Shown here: one piece after another, positions 52,101 through 61,296 of the stretch
How the letters are laid out: the number at the start of each line of letters is the position of its first letter
Position numbering within the stretch: the first letter of the stretch is position 1
DNA from: Actinopolyspora mzabensis
Lineage (GTDB): Bacteria > Actinomycetota > Actinomycetes > Mycobacteriales > Pseudonocardiaceae
DNA length: 64,000 bases
NCBI RefSeq assembly: GCF_900101095.1
Contig: NZ_FNFM01000003.1
Location: 186,001-250,000 of the forward strand
Direction: 5' to 3'
Position numbers and translations under genes: made by a program
The notes under the pieces: generated by a model
What the model was told of the DNA's origin: nothing
The model's input: the letters and a program-made list of their open reading frames with translations, nothing else
Databases searched by the model: none

Positions 52101-53153
52101 TCACCGGGAACCCCGAACCACGGCAACAGTGCGCTCGTTCTCGGGGCTGTACCGGCGTGACCTCGTCATGCGATAGAACACGACGGTCAGCAGCAGCAGC
52201 AGAGTTCCAGCTATGAACATGGTCGTGTTGGATATCGGTATGAAGAGCAGGGTGCTGACGAACTCGACGGCTATCAAGAATATCAACAACAGTCGAATGG
52301 ATTTTCGTGACATCTTTGAACAGATCACGGCTCCCAGTGGTGCCCCGAAAACGACGATAGGAACCGCGGCGAGCCAGTATCCCACCACTGGCTCCGTGAA
52401 GTCACGCAGCACGAATAGATGAGTCAAAAATGCCGCCACGGATACGATCGTCATCACGATGACCGTTGTAGGAGTGGCAACCTTTTCCGATATTCGAAAA
52501 AGCAGAACCATCATGATGAAGAGGGCCGTGTTTTCACCGACCCCCACGAGCCCGCTTATTATCCCTCCGAAAAGTCCAGCGAAAAGGATGATCGCGATCT
52601 CGCGCTTACCGAACACGACCAGTTCGCGGTTGCGGTCGTTGACCTTTCTGACGTGGAGCACGAGCAACGCCAGTGCCAACCCGGTCATGAGCACGGTGAA
52701 GTATATGCGGATCATTCGGGGGTCCATCGACGGAGCGAGCAGGGTGGCGCTCAGAATCACGCCTGCCACGCCTGCCGGTCCGCCCAGCAGCAGTACACGA
52801 CGCTCGATGGGAACCTTCATGTAGAGTATGCAGATGGAGGCTGCGGTCATTCCCACACTTTGAATGGCGTAGGTGAAGAGCCGCGCGTCATCGGCAGGTA
52901 GCTGAAGAACTTTCGTGAACATCGGGAAAGCGACCGCACCGCCTCCCTCGCTTGTCCCGCCGCCGATCAATGATCCGAATATCATCGTGACCGATATCGA
53001 CCAGTAGTTTTGAATGCTTTCCAGTGCTTTTTCGCCACCGAAGACGAGCCATCCGAGTACCACGACGGCACCGATGGCGATATTCACTCTGAAAACGCGT
53101 CCATCCGGTCGGACATGAGAATTATCGGTTTCAGTTCGATCCATCAGGCCCAC
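52101..53153 (-). CDS. TauE/SafE-family (sulfite exporter-like) membrane permease
   Basis: 350 residues from GTG at 53153 (ATG at 53144 possible). Two homologous halves of membrane helices carry the family glycine motifs: GGGTSEGGGAVAFPMFTKVL and FGGIISGLVGVGENTALFIM, about 190 residues apart. About nine helices are visible. The family exports sulfite, sulfoacetate or other anions. The gene has visibly more A/T in third codon positions than its left neighbours, suggesting different origin. It lies beside the putative biosynthetic region. Confidence 0.85.
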   Translation of the reverse strand: MGLMDRTETDNSHVRPDGRVFRVNIAIGAVVVLGWLVFGGEKALESIQNYWSISVTMIFGSLIGGGTSEGGGAVAFPMFTKVLQLPADDARLFTYAIQSVGMTAASICILYMKVPIERRVLLLGGPAGVAGVILSATLLAPSMDPRMIRIYFTVLMTGLALALLVLHVRKVNDRNRELVVFGKREIAIILFAGLFGGIISGLVGVGENTALFIMMVLLFRISEKVATPTTVIVMTIVSVAAFLTHLFVLRDFTEPVVGYWLAAVPIVVFGAPLGAVICSKMSRKSIRLLLIFLIAVEFVSTLLFIPISNTTMFIAGTLLLLLTVVFYRMTRSRRYSPENERTVAVVRGSR

Positions 53154-53355
53154 TGGCCAACTCCGTAGGAAAATTTAGGGATAAGTACGGTGACACGTTG
53201 TCCTGTCACAGCGTCGTTGAACCGGTCCGGGAATAGTGTGAACGAGGCTGTTGGTGTGGATCGAATCTCGCGAAGAAACTTACGTGACCGGGGCCTCTGC
53301 TAGCTCCGCGCGGGCGTGAGTAGCACGAGCGGCGAACAACTCGGACCGTACAAGC

Positions 53356-54054
53356 TCACCTGAAAGTCCATCCGGAGGGATGCGGTTCCACATCGACAAC
53401 GGGCGGGGAGAAGGCCTTCCACGTGAAAGCCGGCAGCCAGGAGACGGGATCGGAACCCCATGACAGGGCGTTGATCTGGCGGTTGCTGCGCCTTCCCGCG
53501 AACGAGCGGTACAGGTCGTAGTGCCCGCCGGTGACCGTGTTGCGCGGCTCGCCGTTACCCAGCTTCCATTCCCGTCGCTCGAGTTGGACGATCACGGCGG
53601 GGAGCTCGTGCTCCGCCACCGACTCGGACACCCCGGAGACCAGCACCTCGAACGACCTGAAGAAGGCCGGATGGTCTTCCCGCGGTGAGGTTCCGAGCGC
53701 GTGATGCAGGTCGAGCTCGTGGGTAAAGGCGTCCATGACCATCAGCGCCGAATTTCCGTGATCATCACGCATCATGTTTTCGACTTGTGTGCCCACGCTT
53801 TCCCAGATCCCCATTAACCGCGTGATGTCGTCTGTGTCCTTGCTCGCCAAATGGGGAGTGTCTCCGGAGATCCTCTCGATGACCAACCCGCAAATATCGA
53901 CCAGATGCGAAATGAGGTCGCGTACGGTCCAGTCCGGACAGGAGGGAACGACGCGATCACATGCCTCCGGGAAGGACCTGACCAGCTGTGAGATGTTGCG
54001 CCGCACCTCGCGATAGAGCGTCTCGTTGTCGTGCTCTTGGGTTGCGTAGTTCAC
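53356..54054 (-). CDS. maleylpyruvate isomerase-family (MDMPI/DinB-fold) mycothiol-dependent protein
   Basis: 232 residues from GTG at 54054. VVPSCPDWTVRDLISHLVDI is the N-terminal motif with the first metal His, and MDAFTHELDLHHALGT holds the HxxxDxxH-like second set, as in MDMPI_N proteins, which use mycothiol or bind a metal. The C-terminal part (EWKLGNGEPRNTVTGGHYDL) is the small extra domain of that group. It is 42 bp downstream of a second MDMPI protein on the same strand. The thiol chemistry and neighbouring cluster make a detoxifying role possible; this is inference. Confidence 0.82.
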   Translation of the reverse strand: MNYATQEHDNETLYREVRRNISQLVRSFPEACDRVVPSCPDWTVRDLISHLVDICGLVIERISGDTPHLASKDTDDITRLMGIWESVGTQVENMMRDDHGNSALMVMDAFTHELDLHHALGTSPREDHPAFFRSFEVLVSGVSESVAEHELPAVIVQLERREWKLGNGEPRNTVTGGHYDLYRSFAGRRSNRQINALSWGSDPVSWLPAFTWKAFSPPVVDVEPHPSGWTFR

Positions 54055-54096
54055 TTTTCCCGCTTTCCGGTCGTCGAAAGGCCTCGTTCGGCGCGA

Positions 54097-54897
54097 TCAG
54101 TGGGATGTGGCGAACTGGCCCGGACTCCGCCCCTGTCCGGCAGGGCCCCGATAAGCCTGAGCGATCTCGAGCCAGTGTCGTGCTTCGGCTCCCTCCGCGG
54201 ACAACGCGAGATCCGCCGGATGGCGTCTGCGGGTGACCAGCAGGCAGAAATCCTCGGCAGGTCCGCTGATCCGTTGCGCTGCTCGTTCTGGACCGAACGT
54301 CCACAGGTCGCCGGAAACACCGGTGATTTCGAACCTGAATTCGACATCCGGCGGTGTCAGACCCCGGGACTGGTAACCGAACTCCCAGGTGAGTACCGCG
54401 AACTCCACCAGATAGCGAAGCCGGTCCGTCGCCTCCCGCTTCGTGCCGAGCGCGTCGGCGATGTCCTGGCCGTGCCCGAAGAGTTCCATGATACCCGCAC
54501 GGGCCAACACCTCCGGAGGAATCGGGCGTACCAGCCATGGGAGTGGTCGCTCCGGAACTGTCTCCGAGAGCGCATGGAGCGCGAAATCGCGCTCACGTCG
54601 CCACAACTGAAGAGTGTCACCCGGAGTTTCACCCAGATATTGGTGCAGTGCGGCGTTGATCGCGGCGTTCATGTCGTTACCAGCAGACTCCGCGATGGTG
54701 TTGAAGGTCTTCTCGTCCGAGGCGGATACACCCGCCAGATTGAAGATGAAAGCCAGATGAGCGATCTGATGTGCGATCGTCCACCTGGGGGCTGGTGTTG
54801 GTCGATCCCATTCGGATCGCTCGAGGTCGGCCACCAGCAAATCGACTCTTTCCGATTCCTCGTGAAGTGCCTCGAGAGCATCGTTCAAATCAGACAC
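54097..54897 (-). CDS. TIGR03084-family (MDMPI/DinB-like) metal-binding protein
   Basis: 266 residues from GTG at 54897, with AAAGGA 8 bases before. WDRPTPAPRWTIAHQIAHLA opens with the metal His, AGIMELFGHGQDIADALGTK gives the second set. The C-terminal half has VEFRFEITGVSGDLWTFGPE and a DFCLLVTRRRHPADLAL segment as in TIGR03084 proteins. It forms a tandem with the MDMPI protein downstream. Function unknown; the family is thought to bind a metal and thiol cofactor. Confidence 0.82.
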   Translation of the reverse strand: MSDLNDALEALHEESERVDLLVADLERSEWDRPTPAPRWTIAHQIAHLAFIFNLAGVSASDEKTFNTIAESAGNDMNAAINAALHQYLGETPGDTLQLWRRERDFALHALSETVPERPLPWLVRPIPPEVLARAGIMELFGHGQDIADALGTKREATDRLRYLVEFAVLTWEFGYQSRGLTPPDVEFRFEITGVSGDLWTFGPERAAQRISGPAEDFCLLVTRRRHPADLALSAEGAEARHWLEIAQAYRGPAGQGRSPGQFATSH

Positions 54898-55203
54898 GTA
54901 GTACTTCCTTTCAACCAGACGCGGTAACCTGGAACAGCGACCGATTCAGAATCCCGGCTTCGGTGAGCACTTGTCTTCTTCCGGTGTGCTCGTCAGTGGT
55001 GGATCTTTTAACTCTGTCCCCGCGAGGTCACAGCAATCCGCGAACACCGGTGCACGATTTCCCCGAGGGGCTTTCGAACGCTTCCGAGGAAAGGACTGAG
55101 CAACTCCGTTGTCGGTTGCGAACCCCGTGTTCCGCACTCGGTCGGAACTTGGGGTGCCATCAGCCCCGTATGTGACTCCCCCTTCAGCGATGCGACGGAC
55201 GCG
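54898..55203. other. intergenic stretch, no supported gene
   Basis: 306 bp between DUF1702 and the TIGR03084 gene, same strand. Only short frames without match are visible. Confidence 0.45.
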
Positions 55204-56181
55204 TCAAGTCTCGTGTTCGTGTACGAGTTGCGACCGAATCCTTCTGCGCCACGACTCGTAGGCGGGGATCTCCGCGGATTCAGCGTCGTGAGTCTCGGTG
55301 CTGTCTGCGAGCCGCACCGCCTCGGGAACCGAAAGACTCGTCAATGCGGTGGTGGCAGTCCTCGTGTGCTCCGGTACGTATCCCGCATGGCTGTGTGCCT
55401 TGGCCGCGAAGATCGCACCGACCCCGAGTTGTCCGCGGTGGCGGCCCGCTGTGATGCAGAGCTGGTTGAGATCGGTTCCGTCGGAACCACCCGCGTAGGC
55501 AGCTGCCAATCCCACACCACTCCACAGATCGGCGTGCCGTGCTTCGGCGAAATCACGTACGGCTGAGGCGACTTCCTCCTCATGACCACCGTGGATGAAC
55601 CACAGGGCACGACCTATGCCCTGGTCCACTGCTCGGTGGAAGTACCCCGGAGCATCCAACCACGGATAGGGACGGGGAACGCGCTGCCGCTTGATCCATC
55701 TCCGGGTATCGAAAAAGGCACGATCGAATCCGTAACCGTCCACGGCGAGCCAGCTCATCGTCGGGTGATACGGCGAGCCGGTCAGATCGGGGACCGCCCT
55801 TTGCCACAGCGCGCGTGGCAGGCGTGCCAGCGCGAACCCGACACCGATGTAGGAGGGGAACAGTTGCGGATACCCCGGTCCGAGCAGAAACCTCCGTGTG
55901 CGCCCGCTGTTTCTCATGGCGTCACGTATCACGTAGGCCATCGTCGTTCCTTCGCAGGCGAATCCCCGCAGCGACGGCTCGATCATTTCGAGGCGATGTA
56001 CGCACTCGTCGTCGCCGAATTCCACGCCCCATTCGAATCCGCACACCACAGTCCGCGAGACTTTGTCCAATCGATGTGTGCCTACCATGTCGGCCGATGG
56101 AAACCCCCTTCGAGCGAAGCCGACCTCTTCAATCGAAGGAGAGAGCAGATACTTGCGGAGACAACCGAGTGCACTGGGCAT
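55204..56181 (-). CDS. DUF1702-family protein (enediyne-associated)
   Basis: 325 residues from ATG at 56181 behind AGGAG. FARRGFPSADMVGTHRLDKV, EPSLRGFACEGTTMAYVIRD, LLGPGYPQLFPSYIGVGFAL, HPTMSWLAVDGYGFDRAFF and FIHGGHEEEVASAVRDFAEA are the conserved blocks of DUF1702. Proteins of this family are usual members of enediyne clusters (UnbL type) and occur in some other polyketide clusters; the reaction is unknown. It is divergent from the FAD monooxygenase and is the strongest hint to the class of the product. Confidence 0.85.
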   Translation of the reverse strand: MPSALGCLRKYLLSPSIEEVGFARRGFPSADMVGTHRLDKVSRTVVCGFEWGVEFGDDECVHRLEMIEPSLRGFACEGTTMAYVIRDAMRNSGRTRRFLLGPGYPQLFPSYIGVGFALARLPRALWQRAVPDLTGSPYHPTMSWLAVDGYGFDRAFFDTRRWIKRQRVPRPYPWLDAPGYFHRAVDQGIGRALWFIHGGHEEEVASAVRDFAEARHADLWSGVGLAAAYAGGSDGTDLNQLCITAGRHRGQLGVGAIFAAKAHSHAGYVPEHTRTATTALTSLSVPEAVRLADSTETHDAESAEIPAYESWRRRIRSQLVHEHET

Positions 56182-56564
56182 GAATCTCCTGCCGATCGGG
56201 CTCGTGGGGCTGGGACAAGCATCATCGTGGTCGCGAACGCGCTCGATCGCCTCCTGCGTTGTGCGGACTCACAAGATCTCGGCACGCACCAGGGAAGCCC
56301 GCTACACCGGTAGCTCTACCGAGCAGGTCGCGCACTCGGGAAAGCCGCTGGGGCACTCCTCCCGTGTCAGCCGGTCGAGCGGTAGGGATGGTTCTCCCCG
56401 TGTGCTGGCGAGGTTGTGGTGAAACGCTCGACGCAACAAGGAAGACGCCGACCCCGCATGCTGATAGTGATCCTCGTTGCGGTCGTGGTCACAACTTTTC
56501 GTCATACGACCACCGGTATCCGACGGTGTCGGTTTCGGAGCACCTAGCCAGAGGGGCCTTGCGC
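56182..56564. promoter_or_regulatory. divergent promoter region of the biosynthetic genes
   Basis: 383 bp between DUF1702 (minus) and the FAD monooxygenase (plus). It contains the short palindrome CGGTAG-CT-CTACCG at 56308-56321. No gene is seen. The two transcription units presumably start here. Confidence 0.5.
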
Positions 56565-57971
56565 ATGAGTGGCGACTTGGGAGAACGCGCCGTAGTACTG
56601 GGAGGAAGCATAGCCGGGGTGCTCGCTGCCCGTGTTCTTGCGGAAAGTTACCGAGAGGTGGTGGTGGTGGATCGTGACCTTGTCCTCGATTCGTGCGGAC
56701 CCCGCAGGGGAACGCCACAGGCACGCCACGCCCATGGTCTGCACGCCCGCGGCCAGTTGATTTTTGAGGAACTCTTTCCCGGATTGACCGCGGAACTCGC
56801 CGACGAAGGATATCCCGTCGGCGATCTCGGCGAGATGCGGTGGTACTTCAACGCGCGCAGGCTTCGTCCCGCGCGGACGGGGCTGCGTTCGGTCACCCCG
56901 CCACGTCCCGTCCTGGAACATCGTGTCCGCTCACGTCTGACGCGGATGCCCAACGTGTTCTTCCGTGAAGAGCACGACATCATCGAGCCGGTGGCCGACG
57001 GTGGGCTTTCGAGGATCATCGGAGTACGCATCTCCTCCCGCCGGTCCGAGGAAGGCCACGCTGGCGAACCGGAAATGCTCCCCGCCGATCTGGTGGTGGA
57101 CGCGACGGGACGAGGATCCCGGACCCCCACGTGGCTAGCTCGGCTGGGGTACCCACGTCCCGCCGAGGAAAGGGTCAAGATCGGACTCGCGTACACTACG
57201 CGTTTCTATCGCCCACCGTCCGGTGTCTTCGACGACACGTGGTCGATAAACCCGGTCGCCTCACCCGCACATCCGCGTGGAGCGTTTTTCGGGCTGTCCA
57301 CTCCTGACAGCTGCGTCCTCTCGTTGACCGGAATGTTGGGTGATCATCCACCGACCGATCACGTCGAGTTCACCGAGTTCGCCCGCTCGCTGCCGGTTCC
57401 CGACGTCTACGAGGGCATCAAAGACGCGGAACCGATCGACGAACCGGTGACCTTCGGTTTCCCAGCCAGTGTTCGACGACGTTACGAGCGTCTCAAGCGC
57501 TTCCCGGAGGGCCTGATCGTGATCGGGGATGCGGTGTGCAGCTTCAATCCCGTCTACGGCCAGGGGATGAGTGTGGCCGCCTGGCAGGTGAGCACCCTTC
57601 GCGAGCAGCTGCGGGCGGGCAAGATCGACCCCGGTCGGCTCATGCGGGAAGTGGGTCGAGTAGTGGACAACCCATGGGAGATATCAGCGGGCGGCGATCT
57701 CGCCTTCCCCGGTGTCGAAGGCCGGCGTACGGCAAAGTCCTCCCTCGGCAACGCCTACATGTCCAGAGTACAACACGCGGCTACCATGGATACCTCGGTG
57801 GCCGACGGATTCATGCGGGTCGCAGGCCTTATGGACCCGCCCTCCTCGCTCATGCGTCCCCGGATGATGTCGCGGGTGCTGCGTTCCGCTCGGCAGAGAC
57901 CTCGGGTTGACGATCCGAGACGTGGCGACGAAATACCGCATGAGATGAAAACGGGGAAACCGGAGAGTTGA
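56565..57971 (+). CDS. FAD-dependent monooxygenase
   Basis: 468 residues from ATG at 56565 behind GAGGGG. VVLGGSIAGVLAARVLAESY is the FAD-binding GxGxxG variant, VVVDRDLV its end; PQARHAHGLHARGQLIFEEL follows and GLIVIGDAVCSFNPVYGQGM is the second FAD motif (GDA). The domain layout fits the class of single-component aromatic/terpenoid hydroxylases and epoxidases found in natural-product clusters. It could oxidise the aryl unit or the core. DUF1702 is divergent from it. Confidence 0.87.
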   Translation: MSGDLGERAVVLGGSIAGVLAARVLAESYREVVVVDRDLVLDSCGPRRGTPQARHAHGLHARGQLIFEELFPGLTAELADEGYPVGDLGEMRWYFNARRLRPARTGLRSVTPPRPVLEHRVRSRLTRMPNVFFREEHDIIEPVADGGLSRIIGVRISSRRSEEGHAGEPEMLPADLVVDATGRGSRTPTWLARLGYPRPAEERVKIGLAYTTRFYRPPSGVFDDTWSINPVASPAHPRGAFFGLSTPDSCVLSLTGMLGDHPPTDHVEFTEFARSLPVPDVYEGIKDAEPIDEPVTFGFPASVRRRYERLKRFPEGLIVIGDAVCSFNPVYGQGMSVAAWQVSTLREQLRAGKIDPGRLMREVGRVVDNPWEISAGGDLAFPGVEGRRTAKSSLGNAYMSRVQHAATMDTSVADGFMRVAGLMDPPSSLMRPRMMSRVLRSARQRPRVDDPRRGDEIPHEMKTGKPES

Positions 57972-58172
57972 GTCCCCGCATCGAATCGTGCAGCAGCGGA
58001 ACGAGTTTTCACGAAAAGTTGATCCTATGCGCCGATAAATGCGTACGACCTGTTGAGGATATCTCCGCCGCACCTTCTCGTGGCATCAGCAGCCATGAAG
58101 AAGAGATGTCACGTTGAGCTGGTTAAGCTCGCAGAAATTCGGTCTCCGAGTTCAACAATTGGAGTGGTGAGC

Positions 58173-59900
58173 GTGACCGAATCCGTTCACGAGTGCTTTA
58201 GCGCGCAGGTCGCGCGAACCCCCGATGCCAAGGCCGTCTCCGGTGACGGGGGAGCACTGTCTTACCGGGAGCTGGACGAACGGGCGAACCGTCTGGCCAG
58301 GAAGCTGCGAGAGTTCGATGTGCAGCGCGACGTGCCGGTCGCCGTGTTCATGCGTCGTTCGCCGAACGTGGTGATCGCTTTTCTTGCCGCGTTGAAGGCC
58401 GGTGGATTCTATCAACCGTTGCATTCCGCGTACCCCGCGGAGCTACGACAACGCATCATCGATCATTCTAACGCGCGAATTCTGGTCACGGACGATTCCG
58501 TGCCGAGCTCAGAGTTGCCGGCGGTAGACGCGGTAATCGATCTTTCGGAGGAACACGGCCCCGTATCCGAGTCTGCCCCCGAGGTGACCGCGGAGGGCGA
58601 TGCGACCGCCTATGTGATGTACACATCCGGGTCGACCGGTGAACCGAAAGGTGTCGCTGTACGTCACCGTGACGTATTGGACCTCGTCCTCGATTCGATG
58701 TGGGACACCGGCAATCACGAGCGGGTGCTGATGCTCGCCCCGCACGCCTTCAACGTCTCAACTTACGAGATCTGGGTACCGCTGCTGCGCGGCGGTCAGG
58801 TGATCGTTGCCCCCGAGGACGCTCTCGATGTCACCAGCCTGTCCGAAAGAATCTCGGCCAACGCGATCACGGCGCTACACCTCACGGCCGGCTTGTTCCG
58901 AGTCGTCGCCGAGGAGGAACCGCAGAGCCTCTCAGGTGTACGCGAGGTACTCACCGGCGGTGACGTGATACCTCCCAACGCGGTCGAACGAGTGCTGAAA
59001 CACTGCGGGCAAACAGTCGTACGGGCCATGTACGGTGCCACCGAGGCCACGGTGTTCAGCACTAACAATCCGCTGACCGCTCCGTACACCGCCTCCACGA
59101 GGGTGCCGGTAGGTAGTGGGCGGGACGGCGTCGAAGCACATGTACTCGACGAACGGTTGGATCCGCTGCCGGACGGAGCCGTCGGTGAGCTCTATCTGGC
59201 GGGAAGTGGAATCGCACTCGGCTACGTTGGTCGTCCGGATCTCACCAGCGCGAGATTCGTCGCGAATCCGTTCGCGACGGACGGCACTCGGATGTATAGA
59301 ACGGGAGACCTGGTACGGCGCAATCCGGAAGGCATGCTCGAGTACGTCGGCCGTGCGAGCGAGCAGGTGAAGATTCTCGGTTTCCGAGCCGATCTCGGTG
59401 AGATCGAGTCAGTGCTGGGGGAGCACCCGGGACTGACCCAGGTCACTGTCGTGGCGCGCGCGGCGAACGATGATGAGGACAAACGGTTGATCGCTTATGT
59501 CGTCGCTGGCTCCAAGCTCCCCGATGAAGCCGAGATGCGGGATTTTCTGCGCACGCGCCTTCCCCCGTACCTGATTCCATCGGCCTTCGTCCCGATCGAG
59601 GCACTCCCGATGACCGCCAACGGAAAGCTCGATCGAAGTCGGCTGCCGCTTCCCGAGTTCAAACCGCAACCGGATCACCGGCAACCGGAAGGGCCGAAGG
59701 AGCAGGCCTTGTGCGCGGCGTTCGCCGAGATCCTCGGCCTGGCCGAGGTGGGACCCGACGACAGTTTCTTCGATCTGGGCGGGCACTCCCTGCTCGCTAT
59801 GCGACTGATCAACCGCATCAGATCGGAGTTGGGGGTCACGCTGCGCATAACCACGCTGTTCGACACTCCCACCGCGGCCGGCCTGGCAAGCGCGATCTGA
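58173..59900 (+). CDS. NRPS-type adenylation-carrier (A-T) didomain
   Basis: 575 residues from GTG at 58173 (GGAG at 58161; earlier in-frame codons lack a site). Adenylation motifs are YVMYTSGSTGEPKGV (A3), FNVSTYEIWVPLL (A4), MYGATEATVF (A5), YRTGDLVRRNPEGMLEYVGR (A7/A8) and TANGKLDR (A10, the catalytic Lys). The position that binds the amino group (Asp235 of PheA) is Asn194. By eye the pocket is N-V-Y-H-L-G-M-V-F-K. A carrier domain follows with DDSFFDLGGHSLLAMRL (Ser539 carries phosphopantetheine). No condensation domain is attached. It probably activates an aryl acid, perhaps not an alpha-amino acid. Confidence 0.92.
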   Translation: MTESVHECFSAQVARTPDAKAVSGDGGALSYRELDERANRLARKLREFDVQRDVPVAVFMRRSPNVVIAFLAALKAGGFYQPLHSAYPAELRQRIIDHSNARILVTDDSVPSSELPAVDAVIDLSEEHGPVSESAPEVTAEGDATAYVMYTSGSTGEPKGVAVRHRDVLDLVLDSMWDTGNHERVLMLAPHAFNVSTYEIWVPLLRGGQVIVAPEDALDVTSLSERISANAITALHLTAGLFRVVAEEEPQSLSGVREVLTGGDVIPPNAVERVLKHCGQTVVRAMYGATEATVFSTNNPLTAPYTASTRVPVGSGRDGVEAHVLDERLDPLPDGAVGELYLAGSGIALGYVGRPDLTSARFVANPFATDGTRMYRTGDLVRRNPEGMLEYVGRASEQVKILGFRADLGEIESVLGEHPGLTQVTVVARAANDDEDKRLIAYVVAGSKLPDEAEMRDFLRTRLPPYLIPSAFVPIEALPMTANGKLDRSRLPLPEFKPQPDHRQPEGPKEQALCAAFAEILGLAEVGPDDSFFDLGGHSLLAMRLINRIRSELGVTLRITTLFDTPTAAGLASAI

Positions 59901-59914
59901 TTGGAACCCCGACG

Positions 59915-60124
59915 ATGACCAATCCCTTCGACGATCCGGACACCAATTACACGGTTTTGGCGAACGAGGAGGGCGAGCACTCGCTCTGGCCCGCTTCGCT
60001 CCCGGTCCCACCACGCTGGATGACCGTTCACGGTCCCTCGACGCGAGAGGACTGTTTGTCCCGGGTCAACGAGCTCTGGCACGGCCTCCGACCACGAGTG
60101 GGACGTCGTGCCCAATCCGACTGA
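59915..60124 (+). CDS. MbtH-like protein
   Basis: 69 residues from ATG at 59915, 14 bp after the A-T gene. TNPFDDPDTNYTVLANEEGE, HSLWPASLPVPPRWMTVHGP and REDCLSRVNELWHGLRPR contain the conserved Ser and the three Trp of the family (N-E-E-x-Q-x-S-L-W-P). MbtH proteins bind and activate adenylation domains, so it should serve the A domain just before it. Confidence 0.93.
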   Translation: MTNPFDDPDTNYTVLANEEGEHSLWPASLPVPPRWMTVHGPSTREDCLSRVNELWHGLRPRVGRRAQSD

Positions 60125-60176
60125 TCGCACCGTCGATCGGCGACACCATCCATCAAGTACCGAACGAGGGAGCGCC

Positions 60177-61244
60177 ATGGTTTCTTCGGAGCACCGAGTC
60201 TTCGAGGACATTCAGCTGGACCACATCCTGTTCTACGTCGGTAACACCGACAGGGCGGAGCGGTACTTCACAGAAGAGCTCGGTTTCGAACGTGGTCCGT
60301 TCACACGGCCGACACCGACAGACGAAGGCGTCAGAACCGTTGAACTCGGTGACGACCGTGTTCGGTTGGTGCTGAGCGAGCCTCTCGTTCGGGATCACCC
60401 GGCCACGACCTACGTCGATCACCACGGTGACGGTGTCGCCGACATCGCGTTGCGGGTTCCCGACACCACTGCGGCTTTCGCCGAGGCCGTTCGCCGCGGT
60501 GCCCGACCTCTCGCGGAGCCCGCAACCGCGGAAGGCATGACCACCGCGAGCATCGCAGGAATCGGCGACGTTACGCACACGTTCGTGGCGCACGCGAAGG
60601 GCCCAGACGAGGTTTCGGTACCTTTCTCCGCCGAGCACGGCAAGCTGTTGAGCGTCGATCACTTCGCGGTATGCGTCGAGCACGGTCACATCGACGCGAC
60701 AGTAGATTTCTATCGGCAGGTACTGGACTTCGAGCTGCTGTTCTCCGAGAAGGTCGTAGTCGGCGACCAGGCGATGACGACGAAGGTCGTGCAAAGCCGT
60801 TCCGGCTCGGTCACCCTGACACTCGTCGAGCCCGACACATCAAGAGAGCCCGGGCACATCGACGACTTCCTCAAGCAGCACGATGGTCCGGGTGTCCAGC
60901 ACATCGCCTTCGGAACCGAAGATATCGTCGAGGCGATTTCTGCTTTGCGGGAACGTGGCGTGGAATTCATGGCTACACCTGATTCCTACTACGACGAACT
61001 TCCCGCCCGCATCCGGCCGCACAGGTATTCGGTCGAGGAGATGCGCGATCACGGAGTGCTCGTCGACGAGGACCACGACGGACAATTGTATCAAATTTTC
61101 ACCCGTTCCGCCCACCCGAGAGGGACGCTCTTCCTGGAGATTATCGAGCGTTTCGGGGCCCGCTCGTTCGGAAGTGGCAACATCACCGCTCTCTACGAGG
61201 CGGCGGAACGCCAGCGAGATGACGCACCGGCAGCGTCCGGCTAA
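60177..61244 (+). CDS. hmaS: 4-hydroxymandelate synthase-like dioxygenase (HmaS/HPPD family)
   Basis: 355 residues from ATG at 60177 with GAGGGAG five bases before. Two glyoxalase-type halves hold the iron ligands His162 (VDHFAVC), His242 (GVQHIAFG) and Glu321 (FLEIIERFG). The central strand reads SGSVTLTLVEPDTSREPGHI, agreeing with the HmaS form (VTLTLIEP) instead of the VKFPINEP of 4-hydroxyphenylpyruvate dioxygenases, and AMTTKVVQSRSG also fits HmaS. It would turn 4-hydroxyphenylpyruvate and O2 into 4-hydroxymandelate, the start of 4-hydroxyphenylglycine and related units. No hydroxymandelate oxidase or aminotransferase is in the window. Confidence 0.85.
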   Translation: MVSSEHRVFEDIQLDHILFYVGNTDRAERYFTEELGFERGPFTRPTPTDEGVRTVELGDDRVRLVLSEPLVRDHPATTYVDHHGDGVADIALRVPDTTAAFAEAVRRGARPLAEPATAEGMTTASIAGIGDVTHTFVAHAKGPDEVSVPFSAEHGKLLSVDHFAVCVEHGHIDATVDFYRQVLDFELLFSEKVVVGDQAMTTKVVQSRSGSVTLTLVEPDTSREPGHIDDFLKQHDGPGVQHIAFGTEDIVEAISALRERGVEFMATPDSYYDELPARIRPHRYSVEEMRDHGVLVDEDHDGQLYQIFTRSAHPRGTLFLEIIERFGARSFGSGNITALYEAAERQRDDAPAASG

Positions 61245-61296
61245 TCGGATCGACTGTGCTCGACAACGGCCGTGACGATCAGGAAAGGCGGGGCAG

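Noticed and set aside
60177-61244. 4-hydroxyphenylpyruvate dioxygenase (tyrosine breakdown)
   Set aside because: The central strand reads VTLTLVEP as in 4-hydroxymandelate synthase, not VKFPINEP, and the gene is in a biosynthetic operon. Some doubt stays because the families differ at few residues.
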